A stretch of 64,000 nucleotides of DNA. It comes from Streptomyces klenkii. Its GTDB lineage: Bacteria > Actinomycetota > Actinomycetes > Streptomycetales > Streptomycetaceae. Each line of letters opens with the position of its first letter. Within the stretch, counting starts at the first letter, position 1. The position numbers and the translations under genes were made by a program. Shown here piece after piece: positions 7,837 through 16,469 of the stretch. Where the stretch lies: contig NZ_RBAM01000002.1 in the NCBI RefSeq assembly GCF_003626645.1, positions 682,001 through 746,000 on the forward strand, read 5' to 3'. The notes below the pieces were generated by a model, which was not told the DNA's origin, made no database searches, and saw only the letters and a list, made by a program, of their open reading frames with translations.

Positions 7837-8866
7837 CCGGGGGCGTACGCTGCCGGGCCCGGCAGGCCCCGCGGACGCGGGACCGGCCGGTACGGGCGTC
7901 GCGGCCACGGGCGGCCGCGCGGCGCGGCGCAAGGCGGCCCGGCGGGTCAAGCGGCGCCGGCGCCGCTCCGCGGTCAAAGAGGTGCCGATCCTCATAGCGG
8001 TCGCGCTGCTGATCGCCCTCGTGCTCAAGACCTTCCTGGTGCAGGCGTTCGTGATCCCCTCCGGCTCCATGGAGCAGACCATCCGGATCGGCGACCGCGT
8101 GCTCGTGGACAAGCTGACCCCCTGGTTCGGCTCCAGGCCGCAGCGCGGTGACGTCATCGTCTTCCGGGACCCCGGCGGCTGGCTGGACGGGGAGGTCGCG
8201 GACACCGGGCCCGACCCGGTGGGGGTCAAACAGGTCAAGCAGTTCCTGACCTTCATCGGCCTGCTGCCGTCGGCGAACGAGCACGACCTGATCAAGCGGG
8301 TGATCGGCGTCGGCGGTGACACGGTCAAGTGCTGCGACAAGAACGGCAAAATCACGGTCAACGGAACGCCGCTCGACGAGCCCTACCTCCACCCCGGCAA
8401 CCCGCCCTCCAAGCTCGACTTCACGGTACGGGTCCCCGCGGGGCGCTACTTCGTGATGGGCGACCACCGTTCGAACTCGGCTGATTCCCGCTTCCACCTG
8501 GACGATCCCGGCCAGGGCACCGTGCCGCAGGACCTGGTGGTCGGGCGCGCGGTCGTGATCGCCTGGCCGCTGGGCCACTGGCGGCAGCTGTCCGAAAGAG
8601 ACACTTTCGCATCGGTCGGTGACGCGCCGCCCGCGGAGACACAAGCGCGCGGTTCGCCGCATAGTGTGTCCCCCATGGATCAGCAAGGATCGATCCAACT
8701 CCCGACCCCTGCGGAACTCCCGCTCGTTATGGGAGTGGTGGGCCTGCCCCATGCGTACGGCAGGCCGCAGCGTGGAGAGCGGAGCGAGAGGAGTGGATGT
8801 GGGGGACTTGGCGGTCGGCGCACGGTCCGGTCACGAAGAGCCCGAGAAGCGTCCCGGGGAGGCTGA
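7829..8866 (+). CDS. sipX: Type I signal peptidase, SipX-like
   Basis: A 345-residue signal peptidase with a basic N-terminus (KRRRRRSAVKEVPILIAVALL), a membrane segment at about 51-70, catalytic Ser about 80 in IPSGSM, catalytic Lys in DLIKRVIGVGGD and the GDHRSNSADSR box. The GTG start overlaps the sipW end by 8 bases, with GGGAGG just upstream. The C-terminal part (past about residue 275) overlaps the sipY start by 68 bases in another frame. It ends with a basic stretch and has only a weak hydrophobic LPLVMGVVGL segment. The repeat core GCCCCATGC at 8746 interrupts that segment (GLPHAYG). Confidence 0.9.
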   Translation: MGSRGRTLPGPAGPADAGPAGTGVAATGGRAARRKAARRVKRRRRRSAVKEVPILIAVALLIALVLKTFLVQAFVIPSGSMEQTIRIGDRVLVDKLTPWFGSRPQRGDVIVFRDPGGWLDGEVADTGPDPVGVKQVKQFLTFIGLLPSANEHDLIKRVIGVGGDTVKCCDKNGKITVNGTPLDEPYLHPGNPPSKLDFTVRVPAGRYFVMGDHRSNSADSRFHLDDPGQGTVPQDLVVGRAVVIAWPLGHWRQLSERDTFASVGDAPPAETQARGSPHSVSPMDQQGSIQLPTPAELPLVMGVVGLPHAYGRPQRGERSERSGCGGLGGRRTVRSRRAREASRGG

Positions 8867-9812
8867 CGGGTCGCCAGGGGCCGGGGTGCCGGCGGAGGCC
8901 ATGTCCCAGGCGTCCCAGGAGGCTACGGGCGGACCGGCGCGGACGGACGGCGAAGACGTGAGCCCGGGCGGGGACGCCGACGGCGAGGGGCCGCGCGGGG
9001 CGCAGCCCAAGAAGCAGCGGTCGTTCTGGAAGGAACTGCCGATCCTGATCGGCATCGCCCTGGTCCTCGCGCTGCTGATCAAGACGTTCCTGGTGCAGGC
9101 GTTCTCGATCCCTTCGGACTCGATGCAGAACACCCTCCAGCGCGGTGACCGCGTGCTGGTGGACAAGCTCACCCCGTGGTTCGGCGCCGAGCCCGAGCGC
9201 GGCGAGGTCGTGGTCTTCCACGACCCCGACAACTGGCTCGGCGACGAGGCCCAGACCCCGCAGCCCGGCCCGGTGGGCGGCGGCGTGCAGAAGGTCCTCA
9301 GCTTCATCGGCCTCATGCCCTCGGCCGAGGAGAAGGACCTCATCAAGCGCGTCATCGCGGTCGGCGGGGACACCGTGGAGTGCCAGAAGGGCGGCCCGGT
9401 CAAGGTCAACGGCAAGGCGCTGTCGGAGAAGGACTACCTCTTCCCCGACAACACCCCGTGCGACGACCAGCCCTTCGGCCCGATCGAGATCCCCAAGGGC
9501 AAGCTCTGGGTGATGGGCGACCACCGCCAGAACTCCCTGGACTCGCGCTACCACCCGAACCAGGACCACGGCTTCGTCCCCGTGTCGGACGTCGTGGGCC
9601 GCGCCTTCGTGGTCGCCTGGCCGATCAACCGCTGGTCCTTCCTCGGCGTTCCCGGCACCTTCGATCAGCCGGGGATCAACGCTGCCGCCGCGGCCGCGCC
9701 GTCCGCGTTCGGGCTCGCCGGAGCGGTGCCGCTCGTCCTGTGGCGGCGGCGCAAGTCGGCCGCACGGAGCGGCACCGAGGAGCTCACCCTCCGGAGCGCC
9801 CCCAGGGACTGA
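8799..9812 (+). CDS. sipY: Type I signal peptidase, SipY-like
   Basis: A 337-residue signal peptidase. After an acidic, Gly-rich cytoplasmic N-terminus of about 75 residues there is a membrane segment (LPILIGIALVLALLIKTFLVQAF), then SIPSDSM with the nucleophile Ser, DLIKRVIAVGGD with the Lys, and GDHRQNSLDSRYH. A C-terminal hydrophobic segment (SAFGLAGAVPLVLWRRR) gives a second membrane anchor. GTG at 8799 is chosen because GAGGAG ends five bases before it. In S. lividans SipY is the main secretion peptidase; that role is assumed here from the position only. Confidence 0.92.
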   Translation: MGDLAVGARSGHEEPEKRPGEADGSPGAGVPAEAMSQASQEATGGPARTDGEDVSPGGDADGEGPRGAQPKKQRSFWKELPILIGIALVLALLIKTFLVQAFSIPSDSMQNTLQRGDRVLVDKLTPWFGAEPERGEVVVFHDPDNWLGDEAQTPQPGPVGGGVQKVLSFIGLMPSAEEKDLIKRVIAVGGDTVECQKGGPVKVNGKALSEKDYLFPDNTPCDDQPFGPIEIPKGKLWVMGDHRQNSLDSRYHPNQDHGFVPVSDVVGRAFVVAWPINRWSFLGVPGTFDQPGINAAAAAAPSAFGLAGAVPLVLWRRRKSAARSGTEELTLRSAPRD

Positions 9813-9925
9813 CCGGCAGAGCCTCCCGAAGGGCTGACTCGCCCGCATACCGCCCGGTAGTGTGCGGTTCCCGTGCCACTGGGCATGCGGAGTCCGATCT
9901 TTCTACGCGGGGCGGGGGCACTGGG

Positions 9926-10672
9926 ATGAGCAGAGCGGGACGTACGGACGACGGCCACGGCCGCGCGGGCAGATTGCTGTCCGGGCTGGCCGTGGCCGTC
10001 GGCTGTGTGCTCTTCCTCGGCGGCTTCGCCTGGGGCGCCCTGCTCTACCAGCCGTACACCGTCCCCACCGACTCCATGGCGCCGACCATCGGGCGCGGCG
10101 ACCGTGTCCTCGCCGAGCGCATCGGCGGCGGCGACGTACGGCGCGGGGACATCGTCGTCTTCAAGGACAAGGTCTGGGGCGACTCGCCGATGGTCAAACG
10201 GGTCGTCGGCACGGGCGGCGACACGGTGGCCTGTTGCGACAGCCGGGGCCGCCTCATGGTCGACGGCAAACCGGTCGAGGAACCGTATCTTCAGGACAAG
10301 GGCACGGCGTCGTTCTCCCGCTTCTCGGTGACCGTCCCCGAGGGGCAGCTCTTCCTGCTCGGAGACCACCGCAGCGACTCCGTGGACTCCCGAGGCCACC
10401 TCTCCGACGCCTCCCACGGCACCGTGCCGCGCGGGGCCGTCAGGGCGCGCGTGGACGCCACTGCCTGGCCCGTGGCGGGCTGGGGCATGATGGACAGACC
10501 CGAGTCCTTCGCCGCCCTTCCCGGCGGCACCTCGCAGCCCGGCCCGCTGCCGCTGGTGCTCGCCGCCGTGATCGCCGGAGCGGTGCTCATCCTGGGCGGC
10601 GCGGCGTACGGCCCCGTGGCGCGCCTCGTCACGCCGAGGCGCAGGGAGGAGGTGCTCGCCCATGGCCGGTGA
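9926..10672 (+). CDS. sipZ: Type I signal peptidase, SipZ-like
   Basis: The shortest paralogue, 248 residues. Membrane segment LLSGLAVAVGCVLFLGGFAWGALLY at about 15-40 is followed by VPTDSM with the catalytic Ser, MVKRVVGTGGD with the Lys, GDHRSDSVDSRGH, and a C-terminal anchor (PLVLAAVIAGAVLILGGAAY). ATG at 9926 follows GGCGGGGGCACTGGG. It sits 113 bases after sipY with its own upstream gap, so it probably begins a new transcript that continues into the Nudix gene, with an 11-base overlap. Confidence 0.92.
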   Translation: MSRAGRTDDGHGRAGRLLSGLAVAVGCVLFLGGFAWGALLYQPYTVPTDSMAPTIGRGDRVLAERIGGGDVRRGDIVVFKDKVWGDSPMVKRVVGTGGDTVACCDSRGRLMVDGKPVEEPYLQDKGTASFSRFSVTVPEGQLFLLGDHRSDSVDSRGHLSDASHGTVPRGAVRARVDATAWPVAGWGMMDRPESFAALPGGTSQPGPLPLVLAAVIAGAVLILGGAAYGPVARLVTPRRREEVLAHGR

Positions 10673-11171
10673 GGCGTCCGGCAGTCCCGTCGAGCCGCGC
10701 AGGGCCTCCCGGGTCGTCCTGCTCGACCCGTCCGACCGCATCCTGCTGATGCACGGCTACGAACCGGACGATCCCTCGACCACCTGGTGGTTCACCCCGG
10801 GCGGCGGCCTGGAGGGCGCCGAGACGTGGGAGCAGGCGGCACGCCGGGAGCTGGCCGAGGAGACCGGGATCACAGAGACCGAACTGGGCCCCGTGCTGTG
10901 GCGCCGCACCTGCTCCTTCCCCTTCGACGGCCGCCTGTGGACCCAGGACGAGCGCTACTTCCTGGCCCGCACGGCGCAGCCCGGCCGGTGGACCGGCGGC
11001 GGGACGAAACTGGAGCAGCGCAGCGTCACGGGGCTGCGCTGGTGGACCTGCGAGGAACTCCTCGCGACCCGTGAGACGGTGTATCCGACCAGGCTCGCCG
11101 GGCTGCTGCGTACGCTGCTCGACGAGGGACCCCCGCGTACGCCGGTGCTCCTGGAGACGGAGCGTGCCTGA
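10662..11171 (+). CDS. Nudix hydrolase
   Basis: A 169-residue Nudix protein. The catalytic box G-x5-E-x7-RELxEExG is intact in GLEGAETWEQAARRELAEETGI (about residues 45-66). Such enzymes hydrolyse nucleoside diphosphates linked to another group with Mg2+; the substrate cannot be told. The N-terminus (ASRVVLLDPSDRILLMHGYEPDDPSTTWWFTPGGGLEG) is the usual Nudix beta-sheet. Its ATG lies inside the sipZ end (11-base overlap), so it is cotranscribed with sipZ. Confidence 0.9.
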   Translation: MAGEASGSPVEPRRASRVVLLDPSDRILLMHGYEPDDPSTTWWFTPGGGLEGAETWEQAARRELAEETGITETELGPVLWRRTCSFPFDGRLWTQDERYFLARTAQPGRWTGGGTKLEQRSVTGLRWWTCEELLATRETVYPTRLAGLLRTLLDEGPPRTPVLLETERA

Positions 11172-11210
11172 CGCACAATGGGGAGACGCACGGCTGAAGG
11201 GGAACATGCC

Positions 11211-11519
11211 ATGAGCGCCGAGGACCTCGAGAAGTACGAGACCGAGATGGAGCTGAAGCTCTACCGGGAGTACCGCGATGTCGTCGGTCTGTTCAAATAC
11301 GTGATCGAGACCGAGCGCCGTTTCTACCTCACCAACGACTACGAGATGCAGGTGCACTCCGTCCAGGGTGAGGTCTTCTTCGAGGTCTCGATGGCCGACG
11401 CCTGGGTCTGGGACATGTACCGCCCCGCGCGCTTCGTGAAACAGGTGCGGGTGCTCACGTTCAAGGACGTGAACATCGAGGAGCTCAACAAGAGCGACCT
11501 CGACCTTCCGGGTGGCTGA
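11211..11519 (+). CDS. DUF2469 family protein
   Basis: A 102-residue soluble protein very conserved in actinobacteria; function unknown to me. The visible family core is MSAEDLEKYETEMELKLYREYRDVVGLFKYVIETERRFYLTNDYEM, then EVFFEVSMADAWVWDMYRPARFVKQVRVLTFKDVNIEEL. ATG at 11211 is supported by AAGGGGAAC upstream. A CACAAT box at 11175-11180 resembles the rpsP -10 element. It sits between the sipZ-Nudix unit and yraN-yifB-dprA. Confidence 0.88.
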   Translation: MSAEDLEKYETEMELKLYREYRDVVGLFKYVIETERRFYLTNDYEMQVHSVQGEVFFEVSMADAWVWDMYRPARFVKQVRVLTFKDVNIEELNKSDLDLPGG

Positions 11520-11520
11520 G

Positions 11521-11547
11521 TTCTCCACAACCGACGGGTTATCCACC
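11521..11547. promoter_or_regulatory. Two DnaA-box-like sequences before yraN
   Basis: TTCTCCACA (11521-11529) and TTATCCACC (11539-11547) each differ by one base from TTATCCACA-type DnaA boxes. They lie 9 bases apart, in the same orientation, in the short gap between the DUF2469 gene and yraN-yifB-dprA. This could be a DnaA-responsive control site; an origin is unlikely with only two boxes. Confidence 0.4.
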
Positions 11548-11601
11548 AAGATCCAATAGTTGCGGGCCGCGGCGGCAGGGTGGGCGCCGGAGGTGGTGCC
11601 C

Positions 11602-11961
11602 GTGAACGCCCGAGAAGCACTCGGTCGCTACGGCGAGGATCTCGCCGTCCGCCGGCTGACCCAGGCCGGCATCGTCGTCCTCGAACGGAACTGGAGATGC
11701 CGCGAGGGCGAGATCGACATCGTGGCCATAGAGGCCGACACCCTGGTGGTCTGTGAGGTCAAGACCCGCAGCACCGGTGTGTACGAACACCCGATGGCCG
11801 CCGTCACCCCGGCGAAGGCGGAGCGGCTGCGCCGCCTCGCCGATCGCTGGCTGGAGCGCCACGGCGGCCCGCCCGCGGGCGGTGTGCGGATCGACCTGGT
11901 GGGCGTGATCGTCCCCGGTCGCGGCGCCCCCGCCGTCGAGCACGCCAAGGGGGTGGCGTGA
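11602..11961 (+). CDS. yraN: YraN/UPF0102 family endonuclease-like protein
   Basis: A 119-residue protein with the restriction-endonuclease fold of the UPF0102 family: [51 protein letters not shown]. It contains GEIDIVA and a CEVKTR motif equal to the ExK active-site element. The biological role is not settled; gene order with yifB and dprA suggests DNA processing. GTG at 11602 follows GGAGGTG with a 7-base gap. It overlaps yifB by one base. Confidence 0.9.
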   Translation: MNAREALGRYGEDLAVRRLTQAGIVVLERNWRCREGEIDIVAIEADTLVVCEVKTRSTGVYEHPMAAVTPAKAERLRRLADRWLERHGGPPAGGVRIDLVGVIVPGRGAPAVEHAKGVA

Positions 11962-13568
11962 TGGGCTTCGCCCGTACGTGCTCGGTGGCGCTGGCCGGCG
12001 TCGAGGGCGTGGTGGTCGAGGTCCAGGCCGACCTGGAGCCCGGCGTCGCCGCCTTCACCCTCGTCGGCCTCCCCGACAAGAGCCTCGTCGAAAGCAAGGA
12101 CCGCGTTCGCGCCGCCGTGGTGAACTCCGGCGCCGAGTGGCCGCAGAAGAAGCTGACCGTGGGCCTGAGCCCGGCGGCGGTCCCCAAGAGCGGCAGCGGC
12201 TTCGACCTCGCCGTTGCCTGCGCCGTCCTCGCCGCGGCGGAGCACCTCGATCCGCGCGAGATCGCCGATCTGGTGCTGATCGGGGAGCTGGGCCTCGACG
12301 GCCGCGTCCGGCCGGTGCCGGGCGTCCTTCCGGCTGTCCTGGCCGCCGCTGACGCCGGCTACCGTCAGGTCGTCGTCGCCGAGCGCACCGCCGCCGAGGC
12401 GTCCCTCGTGCCCGGCGTCTCGGTCCTCGGCATCCGCAGCCTGCGCCAGCTCATCGCGGTCCTGACGGACGCGCCGGTGCCGGAGGAGGAGCCGTTGCAG
12501 GAGGGCCGCCCGGATCCGATGCTCGCGGGACTCTCCGTGCCGGGGGCAGGGCTGGGGACGGGAGTCCTGCTCGGCGAACGGCAGCCCGACCTCGCCGAGG
12601 TCGCCGGGCAGGCCAAGGCCCGGATGGCCCTCGAAGTGGCCGCCGCCGGGCGGCACCACCTGCTCCTCCAGGGCCCGCCCGGAGCGGGCAAGACCATGCT
12701 CGCCGAGCGGCTACCCGGCCTGCTGCCGCCGCTCACCCCGCAGGAGTCGCTCGAAGTCACGGCGGTCCACTCCGTAGCGGGGACGCTCCCCGCCGGGCAG
12801 CCCCTCCTCGACCGGGCTCCCTACTGCGCCCCGCACCACTCGGCGTCGATGCCCTCCCTAGTCGGCGGAGGCTCGGGGCTGCCGCGCCCCGGCGCGGTCT
12901 CTCTGGCACATCGGGGAGTTCTTTTCATGGACGAGGCACCCGAGTTCTCCGGGCGCGTGCTCGATGCGCTGAGACAGCCGCTCGAATCGGGGCATGTGAT
13001 CGTGGCCCGCTCCGGCGGAGTGCTGCGGCTTCCGGCCCGGTTCCTGCTCGTCCTGGCCGCGAATCCCTGCCCCTGCGGAAGGCACGGGATGCTGGGCGAG
13101 GGCTGCGACTGCGCCCCGCAGGCCGTCAGGCGCTACCGGGCCCGCCTCTCCGGCCCCCTCCTGGACCGGGTCGACCTGAGGGTGACGGTGGAACCGGTGG
13201 CCCGCTCCGAGCTCACGGGAGCCGAGAGGGGGTCGGAGACGACGGCCGAGGTGGCCGAGAGGGTCCGTGCCGCCCGTGAGCGGGCCTCCGCCCGTCTCGC
13301 GGACATGCCCTGGGCGACCAACAGCGAGGTCCCCGGCCACGAACTGCGAACCCGCTGGCGCGTCGACCCCGGGGCCCTCGTCGAAGCCGAACGCGACATG
13401 GAGCGGGGCATGCTGACGGCACGTGGCCTCGACCGCGTACTGCGGGTCGCATGGACCGTGGCCGACCTCGCCGGGCACGACCGCCCCGACGCCGCGGACG
13501 TCAACTGCGCGCTGGAGCTGCGTACGGGTGTCCATCGAGGCACCGTTCTGGCAGGGGACCGGCCATGA
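11961..13568 (+). CDS. yifB: YifB/ComM family Mg-chelatase-like AAA+ ATPase
   Basis: A 535-residue protein with the N-terminal ChlI-like domain (ARTCSVALAGVEGVVVEVQADLEPGVAAFTLVGLPDKS), Walker A GPPGAGKTM near residue 240 and Walker B VLFMDEAPEF near 325. A Cys-containing zinc-type loop (NPCPCG to GEGCDCAP) and the Mg-chelatase C-terminal domain follow. In naturally competent bacteria ComM is a hexameric branch-migration helicase acting with DprA. Here it is in the yraN-yifB-dprA set and translationally coupled on both sides. Confidence 0.92.
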   Translation: MGFARTCSVALAGVEGVVVEVQADLEPGVAAFTLVGLPDKSLVESKDRVRAAVVNSGAEWPQKKLTVGLSPAAVPKSGSGFDLAVACAVLAAAEHLDPREIADLVLIGELGLDGRVRPVPGVLPAVLAAADAGYRQVVVAERTAAEASLVPGVSVLGIRSLRQLIAVLTDAPVPEEEPLQEGRPDPMLAGLSVPGAGLGTGVLLGERQPDLAEVAGQAKARMALEVAAAGRHHLLLQGPPGAGKTMLAERLPGLLPPLTPQESLEVTAVHSVAGTLPAGQPLLDRAPYCAPHHSASMPSLVGGGSGLPRPGAVSLAHRGVLFMDEAPEFSGRVLDALRQPLESGHVIVARSGGVLRLPARFLLVLAANPCPCGRHGMLGEGCDCAPQAVRRYRARLSGPLLDRVDLRVTVEPVARSELTGAERGSETTAEVAERVRAARERASARLADMPWATNSEVPGHELRTRWRVDPGALVEAERDMERGMLTARGLDRVLRVAWTVADLAGHDRPDAADVNCALELRTGVHRGTVLAGDRP

Positions 13569-14752
13569 CCGCCCTCACCTGCGCCTCCGAGGAGCGGCTG
13601 GCCCGTGCCGCACTGACCAGGCTGACCGAGCCCGGGGACGAGCGCGTGGGCCGCTGGGTGCGGGAGATGGGGGCCGCGGGCGTGGTGCGGGGCCTCACCG
13701 GTGCGGGGCCGGCGCCGAAGGGCGCCGGCCGTGAGCGGCTGGCGGGCTGCCGGCAGCGCGCCACCGCCCTCGACCCCCAGGGCGACCTCGACGCCGTCGC
13801 CCGGCTGGGCGGCCGTTTCGTCTGCCCCGGCGACCGTGAATGGCCCGGGCAACTGGACGACCTCGGCGATGCCCGACCGCTCGGCCTGTGGGTGCGCGGC
13901 GGCGCCGACCTGCGGCTGTGGGCCCTGCGCTCCGTCGCCGTGGTCGGCGCCCGCGCCTGCACCGACTACGGCTCGCACGTCGCGTCCCTCCTCGGCTCCA
14001 GGCTGGCCCGGCGCGGCTGGGTGGTCGTGTCCGGCGCCGCGTACGGCGTCGACGGCGCCGCGCACAGAGGTGCGCTCGCCGCGGGCGGCGCGACCGTGGC
14101 CGTGCTGGCCTGCGGCGTCGACGTGCCCTACCCGCGCGGGCACGCGGACCTGCTCGACCGGATCGTGGAACGGGGTCTCGTGCTGGCCGAGTTGCCCCCG
14201 GGCGGCCACCCCACCCGCAGTCGCTTCGTCCTGCGCAACCGTGTCATCGCCGCGTTGACGCGCGGCACCGTGGTCGTGGAGGCCGAGTACCGCAGCGGCT
14301 CGCTGGTGACGGCCCGTCGCGCACGCAGGCTGGGACGGCAGACGATGGGCGTTCCAGGGCCCGTGACGTCCGGCCTCTCGGCCGGCGTCCACGAACTGCT
14401 CCGCGAGGACGCGGCCCTCGTCACCGACGCCGACGAGGTCGCCGAGCTCGTCGGCGGCATCGGCGACCTCGCCCCCGAGCGCCACGGCCCCGTGATCGCG
14501 CGCGACCTGCTGGCCCGGGCGGCGGCCGTGGTGCTCGAAGCCGTGCCCGGAGGCAGCGGCGGCGACGCGGAGCTCATCGCGCGAAACGCGGGCCTGAGCA
14601 GGGATCAGACGCTCGCCAGGCTGTACGAGCTGCAGTCCCTCGGCTTCGTCGAACGCCACGACGATCACTGGAAGTTGGCCGCCCCGCCGTCAACATCCGG
14701 CACCCCCACGCCCCCCGGACGGCGCCCGTCCGTGCGGCGAGGCGGTTCTTGA
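13565..14752 (+). CDS. dprA: DNA processing protein DprA
   Basis: A 395-residue DprA/Smf protein that binds single-stranded DNA and loads RecA. The Rossmann-like core is seen as [49 protein letters not shown], then [62 protein letters not shown] and a C-terminal winged-helix-like part. It overlaps yifB by 4 bases. Streptomyces are not known for natural transformation, so a repair or recombination role is likely. Confidence 0.93.
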   Translation: MTALTCASEERLARAALTRLTEPGDERVGRWVREMGAAGVVRGLTGAGPAPKGAGRERLAGCRQRATALDPQGDLDAVARLGGRFVCPGDREWPGQLDDLGDARPLGLWVRGGADLRLWALRSVAVVGARACTDYGSHVASLLGSRLARRGWVVVSGAAYGVDGAAHRGALAAGGATVAVLACGVDVPYPRGHADLLDRIVERGLVLAELPPGGHPTRSRFVLRNRVIAALTRGTVVVEAEYRSGSLVTARRARRLGRQTMGVPGPVTSGLSAGVHELLREDAALVTDADEVAELVGGIGDLAPERHGPVIARDLLARAAAVVLEAVPGGSGGDAELIARNAGLSRDQTLARLYELQSLGFVERHDDHWKLAAPPSTSGTPTPPGRRPSVRRGGS

Positions 14753-14988
14753 CCTGGGGCGATCGGGTGAAAAGGTTAAGGGGACGACCGCGGCCGCCGA
14801 TACGGCGAGGCCCGTACGGCCACCCGCCCCCGGCAGCTGCACGCCGGTGCCGCCGGCGGAGCAGGCACCCGCCCATCGACGAAGAGGACTCATCGCATAC
14901 CGCAACGCAACAGTCACGCTACGCTCACGGGATTCCAGCCATTCGTACCACTCGACCCACGTCACAGCAGAACGGCTCAAGACGACGA
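14753..14988 (+). promoter_or_regulatory. whiG upstream region
   Basis: A 236-base gap between dprA and whiG that must hold the whiG promoter. It contains a purine-rich stretch (GTGAAAAGGTTAAGGGG at 14767-14783) and lower-GC sequence from about 14890 to 14990. I cannot place boxes with confidence. Confidence 0.3.
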
Positions 14989-15825
14989 ATGCCCCAGCAC
15001 ACCTCCGGTTCGGACCGCGCGGCGGTGCCGCCCGCGGCGCGCGGCGCCGAGCGCCCTCCCGCACCCTCGACGCTCGATGAGCTGTGGCGGTCGTACAAGG
15101 CCTCGGGCGACGACCGGCTGCGGGAACAGCTGATCCTCCACTACTCACCCCTGGTGAAGTACGTGGCGGGGCGCGTCAGCGTCGGTCTGCCGTCCAACGT
15201 CGAGCAGGCCGACTTCGTGTCCTCGGGGATCTTCGGACTCATCGACGCCATCGAGAAGTTCGACCCCGCCCGGGAGATCAAGTTCGAGACGTACGCCATC
15301 ACCCGGATCCGCGGGGCGATGATCGACGAACTGCGCGCGCTGGACTGGATCCCGCGCTCCGTCCGCCAGAAGGCGCGCGCGGTCGAGCGTGCGTACGCCA
15401 CGCTGGAAGCAGAGCTGCGGCGCACCCCCACCGAGGCCGAGGTGGCGGCCGAGATGGGCATCGGCATCGAGGAACTGCACGGCGTCTTCAGTCAGTTGTC
15501 GCTCACCAACGTGGTCGCCCTGGAGGACCTCCTGCACGCCGGGGCCGAGGGCGGCGAACGGCTGAGCCTGATGGACACCCTGGAGGACACCGCCGCCGAC
15601 GACCCCGTCGAGGTCGCCGAGGACCGCGAGCTGCGCCGCCTCCTCGCCCGCGCGATCAACACGCTCCCCGAGCGCGAGAAGACCGTGGTCACCCTCTACT
15701 ACTACGAGGGCCTCACGCTGGCCGAGATCGGGCACGTGCTCGGCGTCACGGAGAGCAGGGTCAGCCAGATCCACACGAAGTCGGTGCTCCAGCTGCGGGC
15801 CAAGCTGGCGGACGTCGGCCGCTGA
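14989..15825 (+). CDS. whiG: RNA polymerase sigma factor WhiG
   Basis: A 278-residue FliA/SigD-type sigma-70 factor that starts spore formation in aerial hyphae. Known S. coelicolor targets are whiH and whiI, and its activity is held by the RsiG-c-di-GMP anti-sigma complex. Region 2 includes [45 protein letters not shown] and [29 protein letters not shown]. Region 3 is [15 protein letters not shown]. Region 4 is [51 protein letters not shown] at 14989 gives the conserved [13 protein letters not shown]-terminus despite a poor ribosome site. Confidence 0.96.
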   Translation: MPQHTSGSDRAAVPPAARGAERPPAPSTLDELWRSYKASGDDRLREQLILHYSPLVKYVAGRVSVGLPSNVEQADFVSSGIFGLIDAIEKFDPAREIKFETYAITRIRGAMIDELRALDWIPRSVRQKARAVERAYATLEAELRRTPTEAEVAAEMGIGIEELHGVFSQLSLTNVVALEDLLHAGAEGGERLSLMDTLEDTAADDPVEVAEDRELRRLLARAINTLPEREKTVVTLYYYEGLTLAEIGHVLGVTESRVSQIHTKSVLQLRAKLADVGR

Positions 15826-15874
15826 CACCCGGCCGGGAATCCTCCCTCGGCGTCGTCCCCACCACCGGCAATCC

Positions 15875-15880
15875 GTAAAG
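15875..15880 (+). promoter_or_regulatory. -10 element of a leaderless transcript for the TetR gene
   Basis: TAAAGT fits TANNNT and ends 7 bases before the GTG at 15888. The start of transcription would therefore fall on the start codon. No ribosome site precedes this GTG, which agrees with a leaderless mRNA. Confidence 0.5.
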
Positions 15881-15887
15881 TGGGGAC

Positions 15888-16469
15888 GTGCCCAGGATTC
15901 GAGCGGCCTCAGTGGCCGAGCACCGGACGATGCAGCGCGGCGCCCTGCTGGACGCCGCCCGATCCCTGCTGTCCGAGGGCGGCACGGAGGCGCTGACCTT
16001 CCCCGCCCTGGCCGAGCGCACGGGACTGGCGCGGTCCTCGGTCTACGAGTACTTCCGCTCGCGGGCGGCCGTGGTCGAGGAGCTGTGCGCCGTCGACTTC
16101 CCCGTGTGGGCGGCGGAGGTCGAGGCCGCCATGGAGGGTGCGGACACGCCCGAGGCGAAGATCGAGGCGTACGTCCGCCGCCAGCTGGCCCTCGTCGGCG
16201 ACCGCCGCCACCGCGCCGTGGTCGCGATCTCCGCCGGAGAGCTGGACGCCGGCGCCCGCGAGAAGATCCGGGCCGCCCACGGCGGGCTCATCGCCATGGT
16301 CGTGGAAGCCCTCGAAGGCCTCGGCCACGATCAGCCGCGTCTGGCCGCCATGCTGCTGCAAGGCGTCGTCGACGCCGCCGTACGCCGGATCGAGCTCGGC
16401 GCGGCCGAGGACCCGGACCGCATCATCGAGGCGGCCGTGTCCATGGCGCTGCGCGGCGTCAGGGGCTGA
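15888..16469 (+). CDS. TetR/AcrR family transcriptional regulator
   Basis: A 193-residue dimeric repressor type. The N-terminal helix-turn-helix is LLDAARSLLSEGGTEALTFPALAERTGLARSSVYEYFRSRAAVVEELC (about residues 20-65). The ligand-binding domain follows. The target genes are unknown; it sits just downstream of whiG and converges on a peptidase gene, overlapping its 3' end by 11 bases. GTG at 15888 appears leaderless. Confidence 0.9.
   Translation: MPRIRAASVAEHRTMQRGALLDAARSLLSEGGTEALTFPALAERTGLARSSVYEYFRSRAAVVEELCAVDFPVWAAEVEAAMEGADTPEAKIEAYVRRQLALVGDRRHRAVVAISAGELDAGAREKIRAAHGGLIAMVVEALEGLGHDQPRLAAMLLQGVVDAAVRRIELGAAEDPDRIIEAAVSMALRGVRG

Noticed and set aside
8799..8866. Frameshift between sipX and sipY
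   Set aside because: sipY has its own ribosome site and GTG start, and both proteins carry complete catalytic motifs, so an overlap is simpler than a broken gene.
11521..11601. Replication origin
   Set aside because: Only two imperfect DnaA boxes are present, with no AT-rich unwinding region and no dnaA or dnaN nearby.
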